A stretch of DNA of 64,000 nt from a virus: the IMG/VR virus record IMGVR_UViG_3300042527_000802, positions 1 to 64,000 of that record; one strand, given 5' to 3'. The translations under genes were made by a program, and so were the position numbers. Numbering within the stretch: position 1 is the stretch's first letter; the number at the start of each line of letters is the position of its first letter. Shown in pieces: positions 35,652-44,459 of the stretch. Under the pieces are notes generated by a model. That model had not been told where the DNA came from. It searched no databases and worked only from the letters and a program-made list of their open reading frames with translations.

Positions 35652-36182
35652 ATGAAAAGATTAGCTAATCAAAGGGTTTATCTGGCCGGGGCTATGGATC
35701 GAGTTGCTGACAGAGGAAATGGATGGAGAGATAATATTACTCCATTTTTAGATTCATTAGGAATTATAGTATTCAATCCAATAAAAAAGCCTTCAGTTAT
35801 AGGTATGGAAGATACTGCCACTCATGAATTAAAAGTAAAATTAAAAAATCAAGAGAGGTATGAAGGTCTATCTCAGTTAATGAAAGTTATACGTTCTGTT
35901 GATTTAAGATTAGTCGATATCAGTGATTTTTTGATAGTTAATCTAGATTTAGATATTCATCCTTGTGGAACATATGAAGAAATTTTTTGGGCTAATCGTC
36001 AAAAAAAACCCATAATAATTCATATGGTTCAAGGAAAACAAAAAGCACCAGACTGGTTATTTGGTACTATTCCTCACGAAATGATATTTTCTTCATGGGA
36101 TGATATTAAAGAGTATTTGGATCAAATTAATTCCAAAACAGAAATTAATCATCATAATAGATGGTATTTCTTTAATATATAA
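35652..36182 (+). CDS. Nucleoside 2-deoxyribosyltransferase-like protein
   Basis: The opening RVYLAGAMDRVADRGNGWRDNI and the later SDFLIVNLDLDIHPCGTYEEIFWANRQKKPII match the phage type of nucleoside 2-deoxyribosyltransferase-like proteins, where G-T-x-x-E-I supplies the catalytic Glu. These transfer deoxyribose between bases, or cleave nucleotides. Length is 176 residues. It is followed by a small protein and a GMP reductase, which suggests a purine nucleotide cassette. Confidence 0.75.
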   Translation: MKRLANQRVYLAGAMDRVADRGNGWRDNITPFLDSLGIIVFNPIKKPSVIGMEDTATHELKVKLKNQERYEGLSQLMKVIRSVDLRLVDISDFLIVNLDLDIHPCGTYEEIFWANRQKKPIIIHMVQGKQKAPDWLFGTIPHEMIFSSWDDIKEYLDQINSKTEINHHNRWYFFNI

Positions 36183-36189
36183 ATATCCT

Positions 36190-36393
36190 ATGCCAAAATA
36201 TTATGTGAAATCTGGACAGATAAAATTTGTTATTGACTGCACCGATCACAAATGCGCTATTTTTGCAGCATTAACTCATTATAAGGGGAAGGGTCTTGTA
36301 ACAGGTCCAAAAATTTGCGTTAGCGAACAAGGATTTGAAAGTTTCAAAAAATGGAAATGCTACGATACAGATAAGTTTTTAAAGGATATTTAA
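36190..36393 (+). CDS. Small conserved-type protein between nucleotide genes
   Basis: The start at 36190 (MPKYYVKSGQIKFVIDC) is preferred to 36100, which would overlap the upstream gene by 83 bases. The 67-residue protein has a tidy beta pattern (KFVIDCTDHKCAIFAAL, then KICVSEQGF). I have seen similar small proteins in phages but know of no function. Its stop and the next start overlap at A36393. Confidence 0.6.
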   Translation: MPKYYVKSGQIKFVIDCTDHKCAIFAALTHYKGKGLVTGPKICVSEQGFESFKKWKCYDTDKFLKDI

Positions 36394-37511
36394 TGCAAAA
36401 AATTATTAATGAAATAAAATTGGATTTTGATGATGTTCTTATTCGTCCAAAAAGATCAACACTAAATAGTCGTTCAGAAGTTTGTATTGAAAAAGAATTT
36501 AAATTTAAATATTCTCCAAGAAAATTATCTGTTGTTCCTATTATGGTGGCTAATATGGATACAGTAGGAACCCTTGCTATGGCCAAAACATTATGCCAAG
36601 CAGGGTCCATAGTTTGTTTACATAAACACTATATCACAACAGATATAATTAATTTCTATACTAATGAACCAAATTCAATTACAGAAAAAGCATTCTACTC
36701 TGTAGGAACATCTGAAAAAGATTTAGAGAAGCTCACTCATGTAACAGAAGCTCTGTATACTAAAGGTAAAAAATCACCAAATATTTGTCTTGATGTAGCA
36801 AATGGCTATACTGAATATTTTGTTAAAATAGCTCATAAAATACGTAAACTATTTCCAGAATCAATTTTAATGGCCGGAAATGTTGTCACTCCAGAAATGA
36901 CAGAAGAACTCATTATTCATGGAGAAGTTGATATAGTCAAAGTTGGTATAGGTTCTGGTAGTGTATGTACCACACGTTTAAAAACTGGCGTTGGATATCC
37001 TCAATTGAGTGCTGTGATGGAATGCTCTGACGCTGCTCATGGTCTTGGTGGACATATTTGTTCAGATGGTGGTTGTAAAGTAGTTGGAGACGTTTGTAAG
37101 GCATTTGGGGCAAATGCTGATTTTGTTATGTTAGGCAGTATGTTTGCTGGTACTGATGAGTGTGAAGGAGAATGGAAATATGAATACTTAACAAGTATGG
37201 GATTTTGGCAACCTTTAAATCCAGAACATCAATTTGAATGTCAAAAAAGAAAAGTGTCACTCCAATATTATGGGATGAGCAGTAAAAATGCTATGGATAA
37301 ACACCATAATGGAGTAGCAAAATACAGAACAGCAGAAGGCAAATGTGTTACAGTTCCATATAAGGGTAAAGCTGAAGAAATATTACAAGATATTTACGGC
37401 GGCATACGAAGTGCCTGTACATATATTGGAGCAAATAAAATAAAAGATTTCGGTAAAAAAACCACGTTTATACAGGTTAATAATACTCATAATAGATTGT
37501 ATGAAAAATGA
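36393..37511 (+). CDS. GMP reductase-like IMPDH/GMPR enzyme
   Basis: The opening LDFDDVLIRPKRST, ANMDTVG, and the active-site loop GIGSGSVCTTRLKTGVGYPQLS with Cys near residue 192 place it in the IMPDH/GMPR barrel family; the C-T-T-R-L-K-T-G-V-G-Y-P-Q-L form, with the GGIRSACTYIGA end, points to GMP reductase. No CBS domain is present. Length, 372 residues, fits GuaC. It would convert GMP to IMP with NADPH and ammonia release, redirecting purines. One conserved P of G-P-G-S is replaced by S. Confidence 0.85.
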   Translation: MQKIINEIKLDFDDVLIRPKRSTLNSRSEVCIEKEFKFKYSPRKLSVVPIMVANMDTVGTLAMAKTLCQAGSIVCLHKHYITTDIINFYTNEPNSITEKAFYSVGTSEKDLEKLTHVTEALYTKGKKSPNICLDVANGYTEYFVKIAHKIRKLFPESILMAGNVVTPEMTEELIIHGEVDIVKVGIGSGSVCTTRLKTGVGYPQLSAVMECSDAAHGLGGHICSDGGCKVVGDVCKAFGANADFVMLGSMFAGTDECEGEWKYEYLTSMGFWQPLNPEHQFECQKRKVSLQYYGMSSKNAMDKHHNGVAKYRTAEGKCVTVPYKGKAEEILQDIYGGIRSACTYIGANKIKDFGKKTTFIQVNNTHNRLYEK

Positions 37512-38566
37512 ATATAAATATATCTTGTCCAATAAATAGTACTGGCTATGGCGTAGCATCGTTGAACATTCTAAGAGAATTAGTTCAATCAAATAATATA
37601 TCATATCTCCCCATAGGTGGAATATCTGTTGATAATCGTGAAGATTATGATATGATGCAAAATCTAGTTCAATCAAAGAGCGAGCCAGACATACATTCGC
37701 CGTTCATCAAGATCTGGCATCAGTTTGATTTGGCCATGAGATTTGGTAGAGGAAAATATTTTGCTTTACCATTTTTTGAATTAGATACATTTAATAATAG
37801 AGAGAAACAACACCTATCAGTGCCCGATATGGTATTTGCAACTTCTGAATGGGCAAAAGGAGTTATTAAAAATAATATTCCTGGTGTTGAGTGCCAAGTT
37901 GTTCCTCTTGGAGTAGACAGCAGAATATTTAATCATAATAAGATTCAAAAACTTAGAAATGATGGTAAATATGTATTTCTTAATATAGGAAAATGGGAAA
38001 AAAGAAAAGGACACGATTTTATTATTGATTTATTTAATCAAGCTTTTTCAGATACAGACGATGTAGAACTATGGATTCTTGCATCAGAAACAACCAATAG
38101 TTACTCTTCTGCTGAAGAAATTGCCGAATGGAAGAAAAAGTATTCTCATCCTAAAGTTAAAATTTTTTCTGGTGTTAAATCTCATCAAGAGATAGCCTAT
38201 TTGATAGCAGAGTCAGATTGTGGTCTGTACCCATCACGAGCAGAAGGGTGGAATCTGGAATTATTAGAAACTATGAGTATGAATAAACCTGTTATAGCAA
38301 CTAATTTTTCAGCACATACAGAATATTGCACTAAAGAGAATTCATATCTGATAGATATAGACAGTACAGAATCTGCACATGATGGTAAAGCATTTCAAGG
38401 ACAAGGAAATTGGGCAAAAATAGGTCAATCTCAAAATGATCAAATCATAGAATATATGAAACATTTATATAAAAATAGAATAGATACTAATTTAGCCGGA
38501 TTAGAGACTGCTCAAAAATTTTCATGGAAAAACTCTGCAAATCAAATTATGGGGTATATATCCTAA
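37508..38566 (+). CDS. GT4-like glycosyltransferase
   Basis: This group 1 transferase has STGYGVASLNIL as acceptor-side loop, VPLGVDSRIFN, then FLNIGKWEKRKGHDFIIDLF and SRAEGWNLELLETMSMNKPVIA, with the E-x-x-x-x-E donor motif. Length, 352 residues, is full. ATGA overlap joins it to the GMP reductase gene, an odd metabolic partner, so the order here reflects operon packing, not a shared pathway. Confidence 0.85.
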   Translation: MNINISCPINSTGYGVASLNILRELVQSNNISYLPIGGISVDNREDYDMMQNLVQSKSEPDIHSPFIKIWHQFDLAMRFGRGKYFALPFFELDTFNNREKQHLSVPDMVFATSEWAKGVIKNNIPGVECQVVPLGVDSRIFNHNKIQKLRNDGKYVFLNIGKWEKRKGHDFIIDLFNQAFSDTDDVELWILASETTNSYSSAEEIAEWKKKYSHPKVKIFSGVKSHQEIAYLIAESDCGLYPSRAEGWNLELLETMSMNKPVIATNFSAHTEYCTKENSYLIDIDSTESAHDGKAFQGQGNWAKIGQSQNDQIIEYMKHLYKNRIDTNLAGLETAQKFSWKNSANQIMGYIS

Positions 38567-38582
38567 GAACAGGAGATACTCT

Positions 38583-39236
38583 ATGCCAATACCAAAACCA
38601 GAACAAGGCGAAAAAACCAAAGACTTTATTGCTCGTTGCATGGGCAATGATACAATGGTAAAAGATTATAAAGATAATGGCCAAAGATATGCTATATGCA
38701 TTTCTCAAACCAAAAGAGATAAAAAATCAACAAAATCTTCAGTTTTAGACGATGCATTAGAAGCGTTGTCTTATATTTTAGAATATGAAGAAGGATTTAC
38801 TGAAGAATTAACAGATGCAAATATTGTGGTTCCAAGCGAATCCGACTACGTTGATTTTGGTGAGACAGTGGAAGAGTTTGAAATCCAAGCTAAATATGAG
38901 TTTGAGGATCCAAAAACAAACGAAATCTACTACTACAATAGAATGGGCAATTGGAAAAAAGACGGTAGATCATTAATATTTAAAGGAAAAGCTTCAGAAT
39001 ATCAAGGTAGAAAAGTACAGCTAAACAAACCATTTAGAACTTCAGATGGTCCAAAAAAATTCAGTGTTTATGTTAAAAACGATAAAGGGAATGTTGTTAA
39101 GGTTAATTTTGGCGATCCAAATATGAAAATCAAAAAGAATATTCCTGAGCGACGTAGAAGTTTTAGAGCAAGACACAATTGCGATAATCCTGGTCCAAAA
39201 TGGAAAGCTCGTTACTGGTCATGTAAAGCCTGGTAA
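38583..39236 (+). CDS. Phage protein with conserved C-terminal basic motif
   Basis: The N-terminus (PKPEQGEKTKDFIARCMGND) resembles a short motif found in many phage head-associated proteins, while the C-terminus (VNFGDPNMKIKKNIPERR, then RARHNCDNPGPK...YWSCKAW) is a strongly conserved tail in proteins of T4-like and marine phages. The function of either part is unclear to me. The region between is acidic. An AGGAGA site precedes it. It may be a structural or assembly protein. Confidence 0.6.
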   Translation: MPIPKPEQGEKTKDFIARCMGNDTMVKDYKDNGQRYAICISQTKRDKKSTKSSVLDDALEALSYILEYEEGFTEELTDANIVVPSESDYVDFGETVEEFEIQAKYEFEDPKTNEIYYYNRMGNWKKDGRSLIFKGKASEYQGRKVQLNKPFRTSDGPKKFSVYVKNDKGNVVKVNFGDPNMKIKKNIPERRRSFRARHNCDNPGPKWKARYWSCKAW

Positions 39237-39260
39237 TTAATTATTTTAAAAGGAAACAAT

Positions 39261-39851
39261 ATGCAATCAATAGAAGACTTAATTAAAGCACAAGAAATAG
39301 TCATACAACCAACTGAGCAATCAGAACAACAAACACCACAAGAAGAGAATCTAGACAATCAAATACAAGCACAAGAAGTACCAGGATATTCATCAGATAC
39401 TGTCATTGAATTACTAAAACAATCATTAAATATTCACTGGCAACAGACCACGAGCCTTTCTGCACAAGCTATGCATTTAGAGCGTTGGGGATATACAAAA
39501 TTAGCTGATATAATTAGAAAAGACGCAGAAGAAGAACATCAACACGCTATTGTTAATATAAAAAGATTAGAATTTTTTGATGTTGATTATCAACCATTAG
39601 TCATAAGCCCCCCAGTTTGGAAAAGGCACGATATGTTAGGCATGATTCAATACAATCTAAATAGTGTTAGAGAAGCATCAGCAACAGAAAGAGCAACTAT
39701 TGTTGCTGCTAGAGCTATTGGGGATGAAATTACTGCAAATATTATGATACCACTACTACAAGGTAGTGAAAATGGTATTGAATTATATGAAGGATATTTA
39801 AAACTTATTGAACAAATGGGTATCGATAACTTCTTGAGTATACAGGTTTAA
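39261..39851 (+). CDS. Ferritin-like protein
   Basis: Residues about 45-190 form a four-helix bundle with iron-site residues (a first Glu in AMHLERWGY and DAEEEHQHA, then EITAN and GIELYEGYL), as in bacterioferritin or Dps-type proteins. A Gln-rich stretch of 40 residues at the N-terminus precedes it and is not part of the fold. Length is 196 residues. It may store iron or limit oxidative damage during infection. Its own AAAGGAAA site is present. Confidence 0.75.
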   Translation: MQSIEDLIKAQEIVIQPTEQSEQQTPQEENLDNQIQAQEVPGYSSDTVIELLKQSLNIHWQQTTSLSAQAMHLERWGYTKLADIIRKDAEEEHQHAIVNIKRLEFFDVDYQPLVISPPVWKRHDMLGMIQYNLNSVREASATERATIVAARAIGDEITANIMIPLLQGSENGIELYEGYLKLIEQMGIDNFLSIQV

Positions 39852-39857
39852 AGCCTG

Positions 39858-40517
39858 ATGAATATTTTATCACAAATTAAAAATAATAAAAGCTCTATAG
39901 ATATTGATAGTATACATTACTGCGATCATATCACAGAGTACCCAGTTGCAGACATTATTACAGCCAATTGGAAAACAGTACTTTCTCCTCCAAATATTAA
40001 CAGTAGTAAACAAACATATAATGAATTAATAGAGGTTTATAATAAAAGCACCAAAAGATCAACACAACAGATCGAAACTATTAGAGCGATAGACGCTAAT
40101 GCTAATTATTTTTTATACGAGCTATTAAATAAATTAAATATAACATTTGCTAAAGATATATTTAATGAAATGTATGGAGTCATGAAGCCAATTATTTTAA
40201 ATACAAAAAATTTGTTCAATAGAGCCAGACCATATCAATTAGGAAAATTTTATGATATGGAACCCGATGTTATTGTAACAAGCACACATCACACTCCATC
40301 TTATCCTTCTGGTCATACATTTTATACAAGATTAAGTTGTAATATAGTTGCTAGTCAATATCCTAATTTACAAGACGAATTAGATAAAATTACAAATATT
40401 ACAGCAGAGGCTCGCATCGCACAAGGTGTACATTATCGTTCAGATAATAATGCATCCATCATCTTAGCAGATTACTGGTATAAATACTTAAATCAACAAT
40501 TATATGGAAAGAAATGA
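39858..40517 (+). CDS. PAP2-family phosphatase
   Basis: The three family motifs are present: KNLFNRARP (K-x6-R-P, near residue 116), YPSGH (near 150), and ARIAQGVHYRSDN (near 188), in which His is kept and the usual Ser-Arg is shifted to Ala-Arg. There is little membrane character, which points to a soluble acid-phosphatase-like enzyme. Length is 219 residues. It starts 6 bases after the ferritin gene. The substrate may be a lipid-linked or sugar phosphate. Confidence 0.75.
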   Translation: MNILSQIKNNKSSIDIDSIHYCDHITEYPVADIITANWKTVLSPPNINSSKQTYNELIEVYNKSTKRSTQQIETIRAIDANANYFLYELLNKLNITFAKDIFNEMYGVMKPIILNTKNLFNRARPYQLGKFYDMEPDVIVTSTHHTPSYPSGHTFYTRLSCNIVASQYPNLQDELDKITNITAEARIAQGVHYRSDNNASIILADYWYKYLNQQLYGKK

Positions 40518-40527
40518 GGGTGGTAAC

Positions 40528-41160
40528 ATGGAACGTATTCATTCTTTATTAAATGATATTAATGATAGAATAAAAAACAGCACAAAAGCATACAATGAAG
40601 ATGTGCAAATTGACGACAATCGAAGAGACTATGATGATGAGATTGATGTTATTGACTTACAAACTGAAATGTTTGCAAATAAAATGCAGCTTGATGCGTT
40701 GAAAAAAGCTCTTAAAAAGATGCGCAAATCTAAAGGACAAGATTTTACAGATATAGAGGATATGGAAGAAGAAACTATTGAACAAGAAATGATGGAATAT
40801 AAAAGTGATTTTTATGAAATGAGTATCGGTTCTATTAGGGCCATAGCCACACATGCGAATGGTATTTTAAAAGCTATCGAAGAAAATAACAGTTCAGTTA
40901 AAGAAAACTTGACAGAGAGCTGGCTACAGGGTAAAATTGCCATCACAGAGGACTACATGCGTACAATTCATGATTTTGTAATGTTTGTGTCCGACGATGA
41001 CGATAACTCTGATGCTGTGTCAAAACTAGGACTTTGGGATAATATAAGAAAGAAAAAAGAAAAAATGGGCAAAAACTATAAGCCCGCAAAGCCTGGAGAT
41101 AAAGATAGACCAGATCCGAAACAATGGAAAAAATTAACAAAAAAAGAAAAAGATAAGTAA
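40528..41160 (+). CDS. Phage protein of unknown function with helical, lysine-rich tail
   Basis: The ATG at 40528 is chosen because GAGGGTGG lies at the right distance; an earlier ATG (40504) overlaps the PAP2 gene. The 210-residue protein is helical with an acidic middle and the C-terminal block LTESWLQGKIAITEDYMRTIHDF followed by a Lys/Pro tail (KKEKMGKNYKPAKPGD). I recall that C-terminal block as recurring in phage proteins, with no known role to me. Confidence 0.6.
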   Translation: MERIHSLLNDINDRIKNSTKAYNEDVQIDDNRRDYDDEIDVIDLQTEMFANKMQLDALKKALKKMRKSKGQDFTDIEDMEEETIEQEMMEYKSDFYEMSIGSIRAIATHANGILKAIEENNSSVKENLTESWLQGKIAITEDYMRTIHDFVMFVSDDDDNSDAVSKLGLWDNIRKKKEKMGKNYKPAKPGDKDRPDPKQWKKLTKKEKDK

Positions 41161-41216
41161 GATAACATAAGACCGTAAGACTAATATTTGGACCTATTAA
41201 AGAAAGAGGATTTAAA

Positions 41217-41846
41217 ATGGAAAAACAGTTTGAGCCTATGTCTACATATATATCTTTAGCTAAAAAAACCATCAATAAATTTGCCCCCAAATTTTATAAT
41301 GGCTTAAATAAAGAAATGCTTAGCAATGAAGAGGCTATATCAGATGTTGCAACAGCATTGATGTATGCCGATTGGAGATATGATCCAGAAAGAACAGGAA
41401 AAGAAGGAAACAAGAAAACACTATATTCATATAGAAATCAATGCGCTATTTGGGCAATTAAAACATATGTTACTCAAAAATATAAAAATAGTAATAAGCA
41501 ATATAAGGTTCATAGCCTAGATAATACATTCGACGATCAAGATAAATCCAATGGATATTGTATTACAATGAATAATAGTGAGCAAAATCCACTTGATATT
41601 CTGATAGAAAATGAAACAAACGACAATATCTCAGCAGATCTGCTAAAAACATTAAATAGTGGCGTCATATCTGACAAACAAAAACAGCAACTTATAATGT
41701 ACTATTATGACGATATGACATTATCTCAGATTGGCAAAAAATTTAATGTCTCAAGAGAAGCTATTCGTCAAAATATTAAGAGAGCTATTCAAGCTATTAA
41801 GAATTATGATAAAAGCACAGATAGTACTGTATGCTATTCTAATTGA
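41217..41846 (+). CDS. Phage-type sigma70-family sigma factor
   Basis: Regions 2 and 4 of the sigma70 family are visible. Residues about 39-82 (EEAISDVATALMYADWRYD, then YSYRNQCAIWAIKTYV) form region 2. Residues about 157-193 (KQKQQLIMYYYDDMTLSQIG, then NVSREAIRQNIKRAIQ) form a complete region 4 helix-turn-helix for the -35 element. Length, 209 residues, is that of small alternative sigma factors. A good ribosome site precedes it. It presumably directs the host polymerase to later phage promoters, possibly the GGTGTATAA-type sites listed here. Confidence 0.85.
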   Translation: MEKQFEPMSTYISLAKKTINKFAPKFYNGLNKEMLSNEEAISDVATALMYADWRYDPERTGKEGNKKTLYSYRNQCAIWAIKTYVTQKYKNSNKQYKVHSLDNTFDDQDKSNGYCITMNNSEQNPLDILIENETNDNISADLLKTLNSGVISDKQKQQLIMYYYDDMTLSQIGKKFNVSREAIRQNIKRAIQAIKNYDKSTDSTVCYSN

Positions 41847-42150
41847 TAATAGAATAGATAAATTAGAGATTTTATCTAATCATCCAGATAGATACGAACA
41901 ATGTTACGCATACGCAAGGACTGATTTAGATTTTCATTCTCAGATATGCAATATTTTTTCTAAATATTTTGATATAGATTATTCCTATGTCAATTTTATT
42001 TCATTAGAGCCATTTATCGAAAATGAAACTCTTATTCTGCCAGCTTATTGTTTAATACCATATAATGTTACTCTAAAGGAAGGATATTTTGTATCCCCCA
42101 CACATGCTTATAATTCACCAGCTATTAGAAAAATTCTTAATATTATTTAA
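41806..42150 (+). CDS. Hypothetical protein overlapping the sigma gene
   Basis: The nearest ATG to the sigma stop in this frame is 41806, which overlaps the sigma gene by 41 bases; an earlier ATG at 41731 would overlap it by 116. The 115-residue product (MIKAQIVLYAILIDN, later EGYFVSPTHAYNSPAI) shows no motif that I recognise. It is supported by its continuity to the next gene and by the absence of stops. Confidence 0.45.
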   Translation: MIKAQIVLYAILIDNRIDKLEILSNHPDRYEQCYAYARTDLDFHSQICNIFSKYFDIDYSYVNFISLEPFIENETLILPAYCLIPYNVTLKEGYFVSPTHAYNSPAIRKILNII

Positions 42151-42541
42151 ACTAAAAAAGGATCATTATAATACTTCTTTAATAAAAGATAAGTCTAAAA
42201 CCATTGGATCTATTGGATTTGATATACTTGATAGTGATGAGATAGATATATTATACGGCATCCCCTCTGATTTATCAGGTAAAACTCCAGAAGACATAGC
42301 AAATATGGCAGAGCAGTTTGCAGGGCTTTTGGTTTCATTAACTTCTGGAAATCTTAATGAAAGCATTTTCAAATCGTTACGCTATCAAATGTCAAAAACT
42401 TCTGACTCTAATCATATATTATTTATCGATAATATATTAATTTTTTGGTCTGTTTTATATAAGGATAAACTTAAGAAAAGACAAAAAAAATACGATCAAC
42501 ATCAGCCACTAGTAAGACCATCAGAAGTATTCAGGCCATAA
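42089..42541 (+). CDS. Hypothetical protein, start uncertain
   Basis: The frame is 150 codons long with an ATG at 42089, overlapping the previous gene by 62 bases. A ribosome-like AAAGG at about 42157 has no good start codon behind it, so a non-ATG start cannot be excluded. The middle (IGFDILDSDEIDILYGIPSD) and the basic C-terminus (KKRQKKYDQHQP) show a small acidic-then-helical protein. No family is recognised. Confidence 0.45.
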   Translation: MYPPHMLIIHQLLEKFLILFKLKKDHYNTSLIKDKSKTIGSIGFDILDSDEIDILYGIPSDLSGKTPEDIANMAEQFAGLLVSLTSGNLNESIFKSLRYQMSKTSDSNHILFIDNILIFWSVLYKDKLKKRQKKYDQHQPLVRPSEVFRP

Positions 42542-42597
42542 GATTGTATTAAATAATTATTGAATTAATATAATAATATCTCAAATAGGAAAAATTT

Positions 42598-43056
42598 ATG
42601 GCTAATTCACCAAAATTAATAATCTGGCAAAAATGGAGAGATCCATTTGGAGAAGAAGATGACGATATTGATATTGAAGAGAATGATGGTTTAGGCGATT
42701 TTTATAATGACGATATTCAAGAAGATCATGATATTGAAAAAAATATAGCAGATAATAAAAAGTTTTTTGCTAAACAGATCAAAGTTATAGCTACTCCTAT
42801 GGGAGTAATTCCAGTCAATGAAAATACTTCAAGCGTAAAAATTTTTAACTTTTGGCTGGGACATACTAATTTCAACCTTACAAAAGGGGTATGTACAGTA
42901 ATAGAGAACATTGATGGTGTGGAAACATTGGATATATTTACAAGGTATCGTTTCAGAATAGGAGTTGGAAAAGCGTTTAAAGATTCTGAAGTCATGCAAG
43001 ATATACAAGAATCTGTATACTCATATATAGAAGAAAATGAATATGAAAAAAGCTAA
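42598..43056 (+). CDS. Acidic phage hypothetical protein
   Basis: The product begins with a Trp/Asp-rich tract (WQKWRDPFGEEDDD) and has a compact C-terminal domain (VIATPMGVIPVN, then IFNFWLGHTNFNLT and FRIGVGKAF) that looks like a small beta-rich fold. The start follows an AGGAAA site. It overlaps the ClpP-like gene by 20 bases. I recognise no family. Confidence 0.55.
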   Translation: MANSPKLIIWQKWRDPFGEEDDDIDIEENDGLGDFYNDDIQEDHDIEKNIADNKKFFAKQIKVIATPMGVIPVNENTSSVKIFNFWLGHTNFNLTKGVCTVIENIDGVETLDIFTRYRFRIGVGKAFKDSEVMQDIQESVYSYIEENEYEKS

Positions 43057-43726
43057 AGAAATATCTGATCAAGATATAGTTACAATACATAATTATAATA
43101 TCGATATTTCTAATAGAGAAATTTATTTACATTCTTATTTGAGTGAGATGGAAGAAGAGCCAGGAGTAGACTATAGATGCGCTTCAATTTTTGAAAAAAA
43201 TCTTAGATATCTCAATCTACTATCTTCTGAGCCGATACTAATACATATGCATCTTCCTGGCGGAGAATGGCAAGACTGTCTAGGAATGTATGACGCTATC
43301 AAGTTTTCAAAATCAAAAGTTATCATACTTGCCTATGCAAAAGCCGAATCATCAAGCAGTGTTCTATTACAAGCTGCGGATTTAAGAATATTAATGCCAA
43401 ATACAAATGTTTTGATACATTATGGTTCTTTTAGTATTAATGAAGAACACAGTAAAGCAGCAGCAAGTTCTATACAATGGAATGAAGAAGAGTGCGATAA
43501 GATGATAGATATTTTTACCGATAGGTGTATGAATAGTAAGATTGCACAAGAAAAAAATTGGAAAAAAATGATGGCAAAAAAACACATTGTTTCACAGTTG
43601 GCTAATAAATGCGATTGGATACTAACAGCAATTGAAGCTGTGGATTATGGTTTCGCCGATGGTATACTTGGAACTAAAGATTTTCTAACAATAGAATCAA
43701 TCAAAGCATATGCTAAAAAATTATGA
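43037..43726 (+). CDS. ClpP-like serine protease (S14 fold)
   Basis: The fold order matches ClpP: LIHMHLPGGEWQDCLGMYDAI, then the nucleophile region YAKAESSSSVLLQAADLRILMP (Ser about 105-108) and IHYGSF with His128, and EAVDYGFADGI at the end of the barrel. Length, 229 residues, is slightly above cellular ClpP. A second ATG (43043) is a possible start. In phages this fold is used for head or tail processing; a general role in proteolysis is the alternative. Confidence 0.75.
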   Translation: MNMKKAKEISDQDIVTIHNYNIDISNREIYLHSYLSEMEEEPGVDYRCASIFEKNLRYLNLLSSEPILIHMHLPGGEWQDCLGMYDAIKFSKSKVIILAYAKAESSSSVLLQAADLRILMPNTNVLIHYGSFSINEEHSKAAASSIQWNEEECDKMIDIFTDRCMNSKIAQEKNWKKMMAKKHIVSQLANKCDWILTAIEAVDYGFADGILGTKDFLTIESIKAYAKKL

Positions 43727-44376
43727 AATATATAGAATATGCGTGTCATGATTATTCTCTAAATGAAACAGAAGTAGAAGCCAACATAACAGCTGCTGCA
43801 AAATATGGAATTAATTCAATATCTATACTTCCATATAGTTTGTCTTTAATAAAAAATCTTTCAATAATTAAAGATAAAAATATTAGCATATCATGTATTG
43901 CAGATTTTCCTGGTGGTAATTGTGATATTAAAACCAGAAACTTTTTAGTAACCCAATTATGCAAACAAAATGTTAATTATATAGATATAATGATACCTAC
44001 AAAAATTATTAGTAATAGAAAATATGATAAATTTAGAGATGATATCAAAACTAATTTAGAAATTTGCAATGAGCACAATGTACAGTTAAGGTATATTTTA
44101 GAATATAGAGTTTATAGCCATGAAATTTTAGCTAAAGTGTGTCAAATATTAGTTGATTTTGGGGTTAAAACTATTTTTCCATCTTCTGGTATGATGTTAG
44201 ACGATATTAGTGATAACCTAATAGCTTGTAATTTTTTAATGACAAAAAGTAAAATTAATACCATTTGTACTGGTAATGTCTATCAAAGTAAACATTGCAA
44301 TATGGTTAAAAATACGGACAACTTATATGGTATTAGATTTTCTAATTTATCAAGTTTAGCCATTTTTCAAAATTAA
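43723..44376 (+). CDS. DeoC-like TIM-barrel protein, catalytic lysine not seen
   Basis: The barrel signature of deoxyribose-phosphate aldolase is present (ACHDYSLNETEVEANI, then ISCIADFPGGNCDIKTRN and VNYIDIMIP). At the Schiff-base lysine position, where the family reads V-K-T-S-T-G, the sequence is IFPSSG, and the second conserved lysine is also not visible. Length is 217 residues. It may bind a pentose phosphate without aldolase activity or use another residue. It shares 4 bases with the ClpP-like gene. Confidence 0.65.
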   Translation: MKYIEYACHDYSLNETEVEANITAAAKYGINSISILPYSLSLIKNLSIIKDKNISISCIADFPGGNCDIKTRNFLVTQLCKQNVNYIDIMIPTKIISNRKYDKFRDDIKTNLEICNEHNVQLRYILEYRVYSHEILAKVCQILVDFGVKTIFPSSGMMLDDISDNLIACNFLMTKSKINTICTGNVYQSKHCNMVKNTDNLYGIRFSNLSSLAIFQN

Positions 44377-44386
44377 ATAGGCTTAA

Positions 44387-44407
44387 ACCAAAAGAATGAT
44401 TTTTGGT
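44387..44407 (+). terminator. Weak stem-loop after the DeoC-like gene
   Basis: ACCAAAA (387-393) can pair with TTTTGGT (401-407) over a 7-base loop and is followed by AATTTTT. The stem is short and AT-rich, so termination is only possible. Confidence 0.3.
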
Positions 44408-44410
44408 AAT

Positions 44411-44424
44411 TTTTGGGGTATAAG
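44411..44424 (+). promoter_or_regulatory. Candidate late promoter, GGGGTATAAG
   Basis: TTTTGGGGTATAAG lies about 40 bases before the ATG at 44460. Related sites with GGTGTA(T) occur ahead of 45101, 48364, 56811 and 59055. A -35 consensus for sigma70 is missing, as expected for a phage-sigma promoter. Confidence 0.35.
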
Positions 44425-44459
44425 ATATATGTCATCCTTTTAATATATGGAGAATAATA

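Noticed and set aside
36393-37511. IMP dehydrogenase instead of GMP reductase
   Set aside because: The loop and C-terminal region fit GMP reductase better and no CBS domain is present; the distinction needs a phylogeny.
42544-42577. Possible sigma70 promoter (TTGTAT and TATAAT) before the gene at 42598
   Set aside because: The spacing is about 19 bases and the region is so AT-rich that the match is not convincing.
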